Shown here: positions 33,413 through 41,742 of the stretch, one piece after another
Numbering within the stretch: position 1 is the stretch's first letter
Layout of the letters: each line of letters starts with the position of its first letter
From: Caldivirga sp. UBA161
Lineage (GTDB): Archaea > Thermoproteota > Thermoprotei > Thermoproteales > Thermocladiaceae
Assembly: GCF_002506515.1 (NCBI RefSeq)
Contig: NZ_DAXS01000011.1
Coordinates: 1-49,538 of the forward strand
Direction: 5' to 3'
DNA length: 49,538 nucleotides
Position numbers and translations under genes: made by a program
Notes under the pieces: generated by a model
The model's database searches: none
Seen by the model: only the letters and a program-made list of their open reading frames with translations
What the model was told of the DNA's origin: nothing

Positions 33413-34252
33413 ATGTTTAAGCTTGGTGTAATCTCAGATGAGGTTTCCCAGGACTTTGAGCACTCACTTAAGGTTATTTCAGAACTGGGGGCAACCCACG
33501 TGGAGGTTAGGGATCTTTGGGGGCGTAATGTTTCCCAATTATCAGATTCGGAGATTAATGAGGTAAGTAACCTAGTTAGGAAGTATGGCTTAGAGATATC
33601 TAACCTCGACTCATTCATATTTAAAACATACATCAATGACTCCGAATCCCATAGGAGGCATATTGATACCTTAAGGAGAGTTATTGAATTATCCAAGAAG
33701 CTTGACTTAAAGTACACTAGGATATTCACATTCTGGTGGCAGGGGGAGTTGAGTAATTACTTGAATCAATTAATTGAACGCTTCCAACCAGTGGTTGAAT
33801 TAGCGGAGCAGGAGGGCTTCCACCTAGTTGTTGAGAATGAGTACAGTTGCATAGTGGGTACGGGTAAGGAGGCTAGGGAATTCATTAATAGGCTTGGGAG
33901 CAAGTATGTTAGAGTGCTTTGGGATCCAGGCAACGCCTTCTTCGCCCGTGAGACGCCTTACCCATATGGTTATGATGCTGTTAAGGACTTAATAATGCAT
34001 ATTCACGTTAAGGATGCTGCAGTGGAGAATGGCCACTACACCTGGAAGCCAGTGGGTGGGGGTATGGTTGATTACCGTGGCCAATTCAAGGCACTTCTAA
34101 GTAGCGGTTACAGTGGTGTGGTCTCCCTGGAAACACATTACGTACCACCCAGTGGTAGTAAGGAGGAGGGGACTAGGGAGTCCTTTAGGGGTATTGTGAG
34201 TATTCTAAGTGAACTTGGGGTTGCTGATAAGGTGCTTAATTTAAGGAAATAA
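33413..34252 (+). CDS. Xylose-isomerase-like TIM-barrel sugar isomerase/epimerase, copy 2
   Basis: A 279-residue barrel of the same broad family. Metal ligands: Glu in LVVENEYSC, Asp in VLWDPGNAF, His in MHIHVKDAA and Glu in GVVSLETHY, all in order. N-terminal KLGVISDEVSQDFEHSLKV is typical of hydroxypyruvate-isomerase/IolE-like members. It is the only plus-strand member among the barrels and is divergent from the dehydrogenase at 33285; it converges with barrel copy 3, 24 bases away. Substrate unknown. Confidence 0.88.
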   Translation: MFKLGVISDEVSQDFEHSLKVISELGATHVEVRDLWGRNVSQLSDSEINEVSNLVRKYGLEISNLDSFIFKTYINDSESHRRHIDTLRRVIELSKKLDLKYTRIFTFWWQGELSNYLNQLIERFQPVVELAEQEGFHLVVENEYSCIVGTGKEAREFINRLGSKYVRVLWDPGNAFFARETPYPYGYDAVKDLIMHIHVKDAAVENGHYTWKPVGGGMVDYRGQFKALLSSGYSGVVSLETHYVPPSGSKEEGTRESFRGIVSILSELGVADKVLNLRK

Positions 34253-34276
34253 GGGGTCTTAATGAATAGTTTAAAA

Positions 34277-35062
34277 TTAACTAACTGTACTTAATGCACT
34301 TCTTAGGTTCCTTATACTAACCTTCACAGTCTCAATGGGTGGCTTATACGGGTACTCCTCATTCTCAATTATTAACCATTCAGTCCCCCCATACTTCCTT
34401 AATGCACTCAGTATTTCAGGCCAATTTAACTCCCCCTCACCCACGGCTAAATTATACCCCTTCTCCTTTGAGTAATCCTTAATGTGCACTGTAATTACCC
34501 TACCACTATACCTCTTAATTAACTCAATAATATCATTATTACTTAAGCCAGCCCTATAGGCGTGGCCTATGTCTATTTGAACCATAACGCTACTATCAGT
34601 GTTACTGAAGATTAAGTGGAAGGGTAACTCCCCCTCAATAGGCTGGAATTCAAGCCAGTGATTATGGTAACCAATCCTCATGCCATAGGCCCTTAATACC
34701 CTAGACCAGTCATTAAGCATACTGGCGAACCTCAACCAACCAGCCTTACCCCTCCTCCACTCCTCGGGTACACCCGGTATGATTAGGTTCCTATTCCAAA
34801 GCAGCCTATTGTACTCAATAGTCTTATTTAATTCATCACCAATGAAGCTGTTCACACCAATGTGGGCTCCAGCAACCTCTAAACCAACCTTATCAAGGAA
34901 TTCCCTCCACTCTAATGCCGACTTACCGTAGAAGCCTGCGAACTCAACACCGTCGAAGCCGGCTTCGGCAACAGCCTTAACGGTGCCAAATGGGTCCTTG
35001 GGCATGTCATCCCTAAGTGAGTAAAGCTGTAGGGCAATCCTAAAGCCACCCATGCTCACCAC
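34277..35062 (-). CDS. Xylose-isomerase-like TIM-barrel sugar isomerase/epimerase, copy 3
   Basis: A 261-residue barrel; MGGFRIALQLYSLRDDM plus VAEAGFDGVEFAGFYGKSA is a start seen in family members annotated as inosose dehydratase- or epimerase-like. Ligand candidates: Glu near GYHNHWLEFQ, Asp and His in VQIDIGHAYRAG, His in VHIKDYSKE, and Glu in LIIENEEYPY. The start ATG overlaps the upstream dehydrogenase gene by seven bases; ATG at 35053 is an alternative. The overlap repeats the dehydrogenase-isomerase pairing seen at 31397-33285. Confidence 0.88.
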   Translation of the reverse strand: MVSMGGFRIALQLYSLRDDMPKDPFGTVKAVAEAGFDGVEFAGFYGKSALEWREFLDKVGLEVAGAHIGVNSFIGDELNKTIEYNRLLWNRNLIIPGVPEEWRRGKAGWLRFASMLNDWSRVLRAYGMRIGYHNHWLEFQPIEGELPFHLIFSNTDSSVMVQIDIGHAYRAGLSNNDIIELIKRYSGRVITVHIKDYSKEKGYNLAVGEGELNWPEILSALRKYGGTEWLIIENEEYPYKPPIETVKVSIRNLRSALSTVS

Positions 35063-36183
35063 CCCATTGCCTCAATGATTGACTTAGGAATATTAACAGC
35101 CTCCTCCCTACCACTTTCAGCGGACTTGTAAATAGCCTCAATAATAGCCACATCTAACACACCCTGCTCACCAGTGCATGCTGGGTAAGGAGCCTTAACA
35201 GCACCCTTGGTTATGGCGTCTATGAATGCCTTATCCTCCTGGGCGTAGGCTGACTGCTGTTGGCCTATTAGGGGTGTTGATGTTATGAACTCCTCATCAA
35301 TGCTGTGGATATAACTTAATGAACCACCCTCATAATGAATGCCCCCCTCAGTACCCATTATGGCTATCTCATGCCTATCCTCCCTAATGTATGTTGCCCA
35401 AGTAGCCTCAATGTACATTGTTAAACCATCCTCAAACTTAACTAAACCCATTGCAAAGTCCTCAACATCCATTGGTGCTGTATAGGCGAATTGAGAGGTC
35501 ATTGGGACTGGGTAATTCATCCTCATGTAAGCCTTATCCGAGAAGGCTGAGTAAACCTTACCAACCACAGCCACTGGCTTAGGGAAGTTGGCCATGAACA
35601 TTGTTGCATCAATAGTGTGAACACCAATATCCCACATTGGCCCACCCCCAGAGTACTTCCTCTGGAGGAAGGTTACTGTTGATGGAATACCCCTCCTCCT
35701 AAGGTGAAGGGCCCTAATGTGGTATATTTTACCTAACCTACCATTGGTTATAAACTTCCTACCAACTTGAATACTCCTCTCAAACCTCATGTGGTGCCCA
35801 ACCATAAGCACCCTCTGCCTCCTCCTAGCAGCCTCAACCATTTTAACAGCCTCATCAACATTAATGGCCATGGGCTTCTCAGTCAACACATGTGCCCCGC
35901 TCTCCAAGGCATCTATGGCTACTGGGGCATGTAGGGCATTGGGTGTAGCTATTACCACTGCATCAGGGACCTCCTTAGCAAGCATCTCCTTATAATCAGT
36001 GTAGAAGTTAAGCTTATACTTATCAAGGAATTCAGCAACACGTGCCTTATCAACATCAGCACAGGCCACAAGCTTAACATTAGGTAATTGGGCCAAACTA
36101 GGTGCGTGAGCACCCTGAACAATACCACCGCAACCCACGAAACCAACCTTCACAACCTGAGGCGTGGTGGATGTTGATGACAT
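35056..36183 (-). CDS. Gfo/Idh/MocA family NAD(P)-dependent dehydrogenase, copy 2
   Basis: Same family as the gene at 32194 but clearly diverged. GFVGCGGIVQGAHAPSLAQL is the Rossmann glycine loop, ALHAPVAIDALESGAHVLTEKPMAINVDEA the catalytic EKP region with Lys, and SGGGPMWDIGVHTIDATMFMANFPKP the substrate-domain motif with Asp and His. Length 375. Transcription likely starts from the TATA element inside a 12-base palindrome at 36210-36221. Divergent from the aldo/keto reductase at 36289. Confidence 0.9.
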   Translation of the reverse strand: MSSTSTTPQVVKVGFVGCGGIVQGAHAPSLAQLPNVKLVACADVDKARVAEFLDKYKLNFYTDYKEMLAKEVPDAVVIATPNALHAPVAIDALESGAHVLTEKPMAINVDEAVKMVEAARRRQRVLMVGHHMRFERSIQVGRKFITNGRLGKIYHIRALHLRRRGIPSTVTFLQRKYSGGGPMWDIGVHTIDATMFMANFPKPVAVVGKVYSAFSDKAYMRMNYPVPMTSQFAYTAPMDVEDFAMGLVKFEDGLTMYIEATWATYIREDRHEIAIMGTEGGIHYEGGSLSYIHSIDEEFITSTPLIGQQQSAYAQEDKAFIDAITKGAVKAPYPACTGEQGVLDVAIIEAIYKSAESGREEAVNIPKSIIEAMGW

Positions 36184-36209
36184 ACTTATCTAAGACCTGA
36201 ATTAAGTAC

Positions 36210-36221
36210 TACTTATAAGTA
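36210..36221. promoter_or_regulatory. Palindrome over the TATA region of the 36183 dehydrogenase gene
   Basis: TACTTATAAGTA is a perfect 12-base palindrome placed about 30 bases before the ATG at 36183. It may be just a symmetrical TATA box or an operator for a repressor that covers it. Confidence 0.45.
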
Positions 36222-36247
36222 TTGCTTCATTAATTTTAATTAACGGC

Positions 36248-36259
36248 AACTTTTATAAA
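36248..36259 (+). promoter_or_regulatory. TATA box of the aldo/keto reductase gene
   Basis: ACTTTTATAAAT about 35 bases before the ATG at 36289. Confidence 0.55.
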
Positions 36260-36288
36260 TTAACTTAATTAACCCTCCTAGAACTAGT

Positions 36289-37269
36289 ATGGAGTACGTT
36301 AACTTAGGTAATACAGGTTTGAAAATATCGAGAATATGCCTTGGCGCCATGCAGTTCGGTAATACTGCTCCATGGATGGTTGAGCTTGAGGATGCTAGGA
36401 AGGTTTGGAAGAAGGCCTGGGATCTGGGTATAAACTGCATTGATACTGCTAATGTCTATTCCAGGGGTAGGAGTGAGGAAATTGTTGGTGAATTGGTTAA
36501 GGGTATGAGGGATGATGTTGTTATTGCCACTAAGGTTTTTGGGCAGATGAGTGATAATCCTAATGGTAGGGGTTTGTCTAGGAAGCATATTATGTGGCAG
36601 ATTAATGCTTCGCTTAGGAGGCTTAATACTGATTACGTTGACTTGTATCAGATTCATAGGTGGGATTACGAGGCGCCAATTGAGGAAACATTATCCACAC
36701 TAACAGACCTAGTACACCAAGGAAAAGTAAGGTACATTGGAGCATCAAGCATGTGGACATGGCAATTCGCAAAAGCCATATATATTGCTGAAATGAAGGG
36801 CTATGAGAAGTTCATAAGTATGCAGAACGTCTACAACCTACTTTATAGGGAGGAGGAGAGGGAAATGATACCATTCTGTAAGGCCCATGGTATTGGCATA
36901 ATACCATGGAGCCCAACCGCGGCCGGCATATTGTCAGGTAAGTACTATAAGGATGGTAAAATAATTGTACCTGAAACTGAGACTAGGGTTAGGCCAGGTA
37001 GTGGTGACTATAGGATTTACGTGGAGCCTCCTGAGAATGCTGAGATCCTCAGGAGGGTTATTGAGGTTGCTAAGAATAAGGGGGCAACACCAGCTCAAAT
37101 AGCATACGCATGGCTGCTGCATAAGGGTGTTACAGCACCAATAATAGGTACTACTAAACCAGAACACGTGGAGGAGGCTGTAGGTGCTATTAGCATTAAG
37201 CTAACTGATGATGAGGTAAAGTACCTTGAGGAACCATACAAACCAAAACCAGTCTTCGGGCATAGATGA
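36289..37269 (+). CDS. Aldo/keto reductase
   Basis: NAD(P)H-dependent reductase with a TIM barrel. The family start YVNLGNTGLKISRICLGAMQFG, the INCIDTANVYSRGRSEEIVGE segment with catalytic Asp and Tyr, the VDLYQIHRWD strand with His, and the C-terminal PIIGTTKPEHVEEAVGA cofactor-binding motif are all present. It belongs to the bacterial-type (YajO/Tas-like) branch with long loops. In this location it probably acts on the same sugars or keto-sugars as the adjoining Gfo/Idh/MocA enzymes. Confidence 0.92.
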   Translation: MEYVNLGNTGLKISRICLGAMQFGNTAPWMVELEDARKVWKKAWDLGINCIDTANVYSRGRSEEIVGELVKGMRDDVVIATKVFGQMSDNPNGRGLSRKHIMWQINASLRRLNTDYVDLYQIHRWDYEAPIEETLSTLTDLVHQGKVRYIGASSMWTWQFAKAIYIAEMKGYEKFISMQNVYNLLYREEEREMIPFCKAHGIGIIPWSPTAAGILSGKYYKDGKIIVPETETRVRPGSGDYRIYVEPPENAEILRRVIEVAKNKGATPAQIAYAWLLHKGVTAPIIGTTKPEHVEEAVGAISIKLTDDEVKYLEEPYKPKPVFGHR

Positions 37270-37299
37270 ATTATTTATAATGAAAGCACAAGTAACTAA

Positions 37300-37321
37300 T
37301 CCCTTATTTCCTCCTTTTCTC
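37300..37321. terminator. Pyrimidine-rich terminator between convergent genes
   Basis: TCCCTTATTTCCTCCTTTTCTC about 30 bases after the aldo/keto reductase stop gives a U-rich tail on the plus-strand transcript. Confidence 0.4.
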
Positions 37322-37403
37322 ATGTACTTAACATCCTCAGCATAATTAATATTTCCCTTAAGGCCAATTTTCATTCACCTGCTCAGTGAATTTGAAAGCA
37401 GGC

Positions 37404-37958
37404 TTAGTAATTATACACTTCGTCTTCTCTAAACCAATGGCTTATCTCCCTCTTAGCCTCCTCAGGGCTGTCGCTGGCGTGTACAATATTTCTTATAGCT
37501 CTCTTCTCCTTATTAGCTAGGTCGGGGCTATCCACTGAGTAGTCACCCCTAATTGTCCCTGGCTCAGCCTTATATGGTAGTGTATTACCTACAAGCTTCC
37601 TAACAACCTCAACAGCGTGATTACCCTCAACAACCATGAGGACTATGGGTGACTCAGTCATGTAATCCACTAGCCACTTCTTAACTAATTTACCAATCTC
37701 CACAGGATCATCAGTACCTAACTCAGCCTTCGCATCAATACCCATCTCCCTGTAACTATTAAGAGTCTTATTACCAACACTCCTGAGCCAATCAGCACTA
37801 CTTGGGTAAAATCCCTCAATCTTATCCTTACTTGCCCAAACCATCTTCATGGCCACGATCTTAAGGCCAACTTTCTCAAGCCTTGAAACAACCTCACCTA
37901 TTAACCCCCTCCTCACGCCATCAGGTTTAACTATTACGAGTGTCCTCTCAATGGCCAT
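37404..37958 (-). CDS. ndk: Nucleoside diphosphate kinase with an internal insertion
   Basis: Balances nucleoside triphosphates via a phospho-His intermediate. ERTLVIVKPDGVRRGLIGEV, GNTLPYKAEPGTIRGDY and the catalytic NIVHASDS with His160 are standard. The chain is 184 residues, against about 140-150 in most organisms; the excess is an insertion of about 40 residues (about 52-95) after the first conserved block, containing NSYREMGIDAKAELGTDDP. Similar insertions are known from some archaea. It lies just downstream of nuoD on the same strand and has a TATA-like CTTTAAAGG before its start. Confidence 0.93.
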   Translation of the reverse strand: MAIERTLVIVKPDGVRRGLIGEVVSRLEKVGLKIVAMKMVWASKDKIEGFYPSSADWLRSVGNKTLNSYREMGIDAKAELGTDDPVEIGKLVKKWLVDYMTESPIVLMVVEGNHAVEVVRKLVGNTLPYKAEPGTIRGDYSVDSPDLANKEKRAIRNIVHASDSPEEAKREISHWFREDEVYNY

Positions 37959-38031
37959 AAGGCGCCATTACCCATACCCCTTTAAAGCGTTTCCACATGA
38001 TGGAGGAACTAGTTTTAAGTTAAAGTTAACG

Positions 38032-39297
38032 TTACCTATCAGCCTCAGGTGGGAAGTAACCCCATGAACCATATATGGCTGGTAAGTCCATTAACCTATA
38101 GCCCCTTAGGCTCTCCATAAATGGCCTAAGGTTATACCATGATGGTGTAATCATCCTAAGCCTATAGGGTACGTTGGATTTCCCATCACTCACAAGGGAG
38201 TAGAGTAGAGTCCCCCTGGCTGCCTCAGTTAATGTGGTGGCCTCCCCCTCAGGTAGCGTTAACCCTATTAATAGCCTAAATAAGTAATTCCTAATATCCT
38301 TAGCAACCCTCTCCCTCTCCTTAGGCGGTACCCTAGCCATTAACTTATTACCTATCACCGGCCCCTCGGGAATATTCTTAACCGCCTGCCTTATTATGTT
38401 AAGGCTTTGCCTAATCTCCTCAACCCTAACCAGGAACCTTGAGTAAGAGTCGCATTCATCAGCCACAGGTACCTCCCACTCTAATTGATTATAAACGGCG
38501 TATGGCCTAGCCTTCCTAGTATCATACTCGACGCCACAGGCCCTTAGGAATGGTCCAACAGCCCCCAGTTTAATGCACTGGTCCTTAGTTAAGACGCCCA
38601 CGTCCTTCATCCTACTTACCGTTACTGGGTTCTTGGTGAATATTGTTCCTAGTTCATCAATCTTCTTCTCAATGAAGAAGGTCATGTTATAGATGTACCT
38701 TAAGGCATCTGGGTGAACATCCCACCTCACACCACTAGGTATTACAAAGGATACCGTTATCCTAGCTCCAGTCATCCTAGCTAAGGCGTCCGTTATGAAT
38801 TCCCTAAGCCCAAAACCCCACATGTAGCCTGTGGAGTGGCCTAGGAATACTGCCAGTATCCCTGTATCGTAGAGGTGGTCACCTATCCTACTTAACTCAT
38901 CCATAATAACCCTAAGGTACTGGGCCCTTGGTGGTACATCTAGTTGGCCTAACTCCTCAATAGCCCTAACGTAACCATGGTCCATTATTGATGACTCAGC
39001 TATTGTAGGGCGCTCCACAAGCGGTATATTATGTACGAAGAGCCTCGTCTCGGCAAGCTTCTCCACAGCCCTATGCACGTAACCTGGGTCTGGTATTGCC
39101 TCAACAATGTAATCGCCCTTTAACCTTAAGATAATCCTCATGTGTCCACTGCCTGGGTGAGCTGGGCCAATGAGGACTAGATACTCATCCGACTTATAAG
39201 CCTCCTCAACCAGGTTCTTGGGAATAGGTAGGAAGAGTGACTTAACCTCAGTTGGCACTTCCACGGGTACGTTAATTGAGACTTCTCGTTCAGCCAT
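38032..39297 (-). CDS. nuoD: Complex I 49-kDa-type subunit NuoD
   Basis: Quinone-site and scaffold subunit of respiratory complex I or a related archaeal complex. GPAHPGSGHMRIILRLKGD at the start, the RGYHVHRA-like VHRAVEKLAE, YLRVIMDELSRIGDHLYDTG, and LRACGVEYDTRKARPYAVY are the signature blocks. The CXXC pairs that bind NiFe in hydrogenases are absent, so it is not a hydrogenase large subunit. I chose ATG 39297 (421 residues) over GTG 39306 because GAGGTGA (39303-39309) is a well-placed ribosome binding site. It overlaps closely with the nuoBC stop. Confidence 0.93.
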   Translation of the reverse strand: MAEREVSINVPVEVPTEVKSLFLPIPKNLVEEAYKSDEYLVLIGPAHPGSGHMRIILRLKGDYIVEAIPDPGYVHRAVEKLAETRLFVHNIPLVERPTIAESSIMDHGYVRAIEELGQLDVPPRAQYLRVIMDELSRIGDHLYDTGILAVFLGHSTGYMWGFGLREFITDALARMTGARITVSFVIPSGVRWDVHPDALRYIYNMTFFIEKKIDELGTIFTKNPVTVSRMKDVGVLTKDQCIKLGAVGPFLRACGVEYDTRKARPYAVYNQLEWEVPVADECDSYSRFLVRVEEIRQSLNIIRQAVKNIPEGPVIGNKLMARVPPKERERVAKDIRNYLFRLLIGLTLPEGEATTLTEAARGTLLYSLVSDGKSNVPYRLRMITPSWYNLRPFMESLRGYRLMDLPAIYGSWGYFPPEADR

Positions 39298-39302
39298 ATT
39301 AA

Positions 39303-40427
39303 TCACCTCTCCACCACAACTCCCTTAAGTGAGGGGATCCTATACTCCTTCCTAAGTGGGTACTTAACAGGCGTGTCTGGGTCTAGGATAAAGTTATTGC
39401 CCATCCATGGATTACCATCAAACCAGACGCCGAATAAGTCATGAAGCTCCCTCTCCTGGTAATCAGCGCCAGGGTAAACATCAATTATTGAGGGTACCTT
39501 AGCCTCATCCCTAGGTACATCAAAGTATATTGTTAATAGGACTGGTTGCAGTTCCTTACTTGAGTATGAGCCAAGCACATACTCCATCCTAAAGACGCCA
39601 GAATTTATGAGGTCTATTACGTTAATTGACTTAACGTGGTCGAAGCCCAGTTTAAAGGCTGAGAGTACGGCATCCTTAAGGTGATTCTGGTTACTTAGCA
39701 TAATGCATAGGTCATTAACACCCCTTACGGCGGCATTCTTAACGCCATCCTTCAAGGACTCCTTAACACCATCAATAAGCTTCTGCCCAAGCTCCCACTT
39801 AACGCTGGCCGCTGGTTTACAGACATTAATATCTTTAATTAATTCAAACTCAATCCTGTGGGGTGGGTTAGGTGGCCTTTGGGGTTTATCAGGCTTAAGT
39901 ACCTTAGATAAGTCAACTGGGTTAGGCCTTATGTTGGGTTTAACCTCCTTACCCTCAATCTTATTCTGAACCATCCTAATAGCCTTAATCACAGCTTCAG
40001 GAGTTGGTGGGCAACCCATAACCCATGCATCAACGGGAATAACCTCATTAACTCTAACAACATGGTATGAGTTCCAGAATACCCCACCCTCCATTGCGCA
40101 TGAACCCATGGCTATGACGAACTTGGGGTAAGGCATCTGCTCATAGGCGGTCTTAACAACCTTAGCCATCTTCCTAGTTACAGTACCCTCTATTACTATT
40201 GCGTTTGTTTGCCTAGGTCCAAATATGGGTAAGAACCCCCACCTCTCTGCATCATAGCCTGGGGCTGATGTATGCGCAAACTCCACCCCACAACATGCTG
40301 TAACCAAGTGGGCCGGCCATATTGAGAATTTAGTACCCCAACTAGCTAATGAATCCGGCAGCAGCTTAATATCCATTCCAATGGTCTTTAACGTTATCTT
40401 CAACGTGTTAACAGTTGTATTACCCAT
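39303..40427 (-). CDS. Fused complex I subunits NuoB and NuoC
   Basis: A single 374-residue chain with NuoB (20-kDa, N2 cluster) then NuoC (30-kDa). NuoB occupies residues 20-160, with cluster ligands Cys45 and Cys46 (ACCGVEF), Cys110 (MGSCAMEGG) and Cys139 (GCPPTPEA). A Pro/Lys-rich linker (about 160-190) precedes NuoC, recognised by YPGADYQERELHDLFGVWF near residue 320 and the PLRKEY end. Separate genes are the usual arrangement, though NuoCD and NuoBCD fusions occur elsewhere. A TATA-like TTTTTAAAAAC at 40458-40468 suggests an extra promoter between nuoA and this gene. Confidence 0.92.
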   Translation of the reverse strand: MGNTTVNTLKITLKTIGMDIKLLPDSLASWGTKFSIWPAHLVTACCGVEFAHTSAPGYDAERWGFLPIFGPRQTNAIVIEGTVTRKMAKVVKTAYEQMPYPKFVIAMGSCAMEGGVFWNSYHVVRVNEVIPVDAWVMGCPPTPEAVIKAIRMVQNKIEGKEVKPNIRPNPVDLSKVLKPDKPQRPPNPPHRIEFELIKDINVCKPAASVKWELGQKLIDGVKESLKDGVKNAAVRGVNDLCIMLSNQNHLKDAVLSAFKLGFDHVKSINVIDLINSGVFRMEYVLGSYSSKELQPVLLTIYFDVPRDEAKVPSIIDVYPGADYQERELHDLFGVWFDGNPWMGNNFILDPDTPVKYPLRKEYRIPSLKGVVVER

Positions 40428-40470
40428 AATTACTCACAACCTATTGGACTTGTTACGTTTTTAAAAATTA

Positions 40471-40881
40471 CTATTCACTGCTTCCACTTAAAATAACTCT
40501 ACGAGGAGCCTCGTAGGCCATGTACTTAACGTCACTGTAGGCTACATAGATTAATGGTGAGTAGGTTAAAATGAAGGCTGTGAAAAGCAGTGCATAACCC
40601 ATGTTTAAGGGGCTTGTGAAGGCTATTGATAAGGCCAGTAGAAGCGCCACAATGGGTTCTACTGCTAGGAACATGAGTAGGAAGCCAACGTACTGCATAG
40701 GTAAGGTACTTCTCACAGGACCTACCGGTGCATTACCAGCCTCAAACCTCATGACCTTAATTGGGTTTGTTACCCTAACCTTAATTATCCTCCTAATGAG
40801 TAGTATTACCCCATCCACCACCAGTCCTATGAATGCTAGGAAAAGTACAGCAGCCAATACACCCCAGTAGGCCATACTCAT
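40471..40881 (-). CDS. nuoA: Complex I membrane subunit NuoA
   Basis: A 136-residue protein with three membrane segments, the normal NuoA topology. The loop after the first helix contains FEAGNAPVGPVRSTLPMQYVGFLLMFLAVEPI, equivalent to the family's YECG...F..FL..D-E segment, with Glu in place of the usual Asp-Glu pair and Ala in place of the Cys. It is the first gene of the nuoA-nuoBC-nuoD block. Confidence 0.9.
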   Translation of the reverse strand: MSMAYWGVLAAVLFLAFIGLVVDGVILLIRRIIKVRVTNPIKVMRFEAGNAPVGPVRSTLPMQYVGFLLMFLAVEPIVALLLALSIAFTSPLNMGYALLFTAFILTYSPLIYVAYSDVKYMAYEAPRRVILSGSSE

Positions 40882-40926
40882 GGCTCCCAGGCTTAGTATT
40901 TATGCTTTACCCTAATGGCTTATTCA

Positions 40927-41742
40927 CTAATCCAGTAGCCCACTTATTACTATGTAGAATACTGAGCCGACTACCGGTATGTAGATTAGGAACATGAGTA
41001 GTATTAGAGCTTCTGGGCTTATTGGAATAGAGCCTAATGGGGCTAGTGATATGGTTAATATTATGAGCAGTATTGGCAGTAGTTGAGCTGAAACCACGTA
41101 AACCTCCATCATTAATGATAATGCCTGCGTCTTTGACCTAAACGTTGACTGCTCCCCCCTTATTATTGAATCTAACTTAAGCATAAGTACATCAGCTATA
41201 CTGCTACTTACCCCATATGATTCAATAATTATGCCCATTACGTCATTATACATCTTGGATGGAACCCTCTCAATACTCCTCTTAACCGCGCTCACTATGT
41301 CGAAGCCGCTGTAAACTTCGCTTACTAGTCTTTTGAATTCACCATTAACCTCAGGTTCAATTTTAATGGAGGCTAGGTAATTGAATACGTTAACTAATGG
41401 TTCTCCACTAGCCATTAATGGTATAATTGTTAACAGTATTGTAACCATTGATTTGTCGAATTTCCTAGCCCTTGACCTAAGCCTAATCACAATGTAGGCG
41501 TTAATCATGCCTATTGCCGTTAATGATGATGCTGAAATTAGGATAAAGAGTAGTGAAACCCTAGGCCCCAGCCTAATTAGAATAATGGCTAAGGTAAGTG
41601 ATGCTATTGCCTGGGCAGATAAGTAAAGCATACTAAATTTAATTAAGTCAGATGATATAGTGTACCCGCTCTTAATGCTGACTTGGTGTGAGTATGAGTC
41701 AAGCCAATTCTTAAGCACCGTAATGGGGTTACTAAACATCAC
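40927..41742 (-). CDS. Type II/IV secretion-type membrane platform protein (TadC/T2SSF family), copy 1
   Basis: Membrane platform of an archaeal type IV pilus or related machine. The 271-residue chain has two N-terminal hydrophobic segments, a cytoplasmic helical T2SSF domain (KFDKSMVTILLTIIPLMASGEPLVNVFNYLA, then EPEVNGEFKRLVSEVYSG...VKRSIERVPSKMYNDVM), and two C-terminal hydrophobic segments. Its start overlaps the ATPase stop by four bases, so platform and ATPase are co-expressed. No pilin gene with a class III signal peptide is adjacent. Confidence 0.82.
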   Translation of the reverse strand: MMFSNPITVLKNWLDSYSHQVSIKSGYTISSDLIKFSMLYLSAQAIASLTLAIILIRLGPRVSLLFILISASSLTAIGMINAYIVIRLRSRARKFDKSMVTILLTIIPLMASGEPLVNVFNYLASIKIEPEVNGEFKRLVSEVYSGFDIVSAVKRSIERVPSKMYNDVMGIIIESYGVSSSIADVLMLKLDSIIRGEQSTFRSKTQALSLMMEVYVVSAQLLPILLIILTISLAPLGSIPISPEALILLMFLIYIPVVGSVFYIVISGLLD

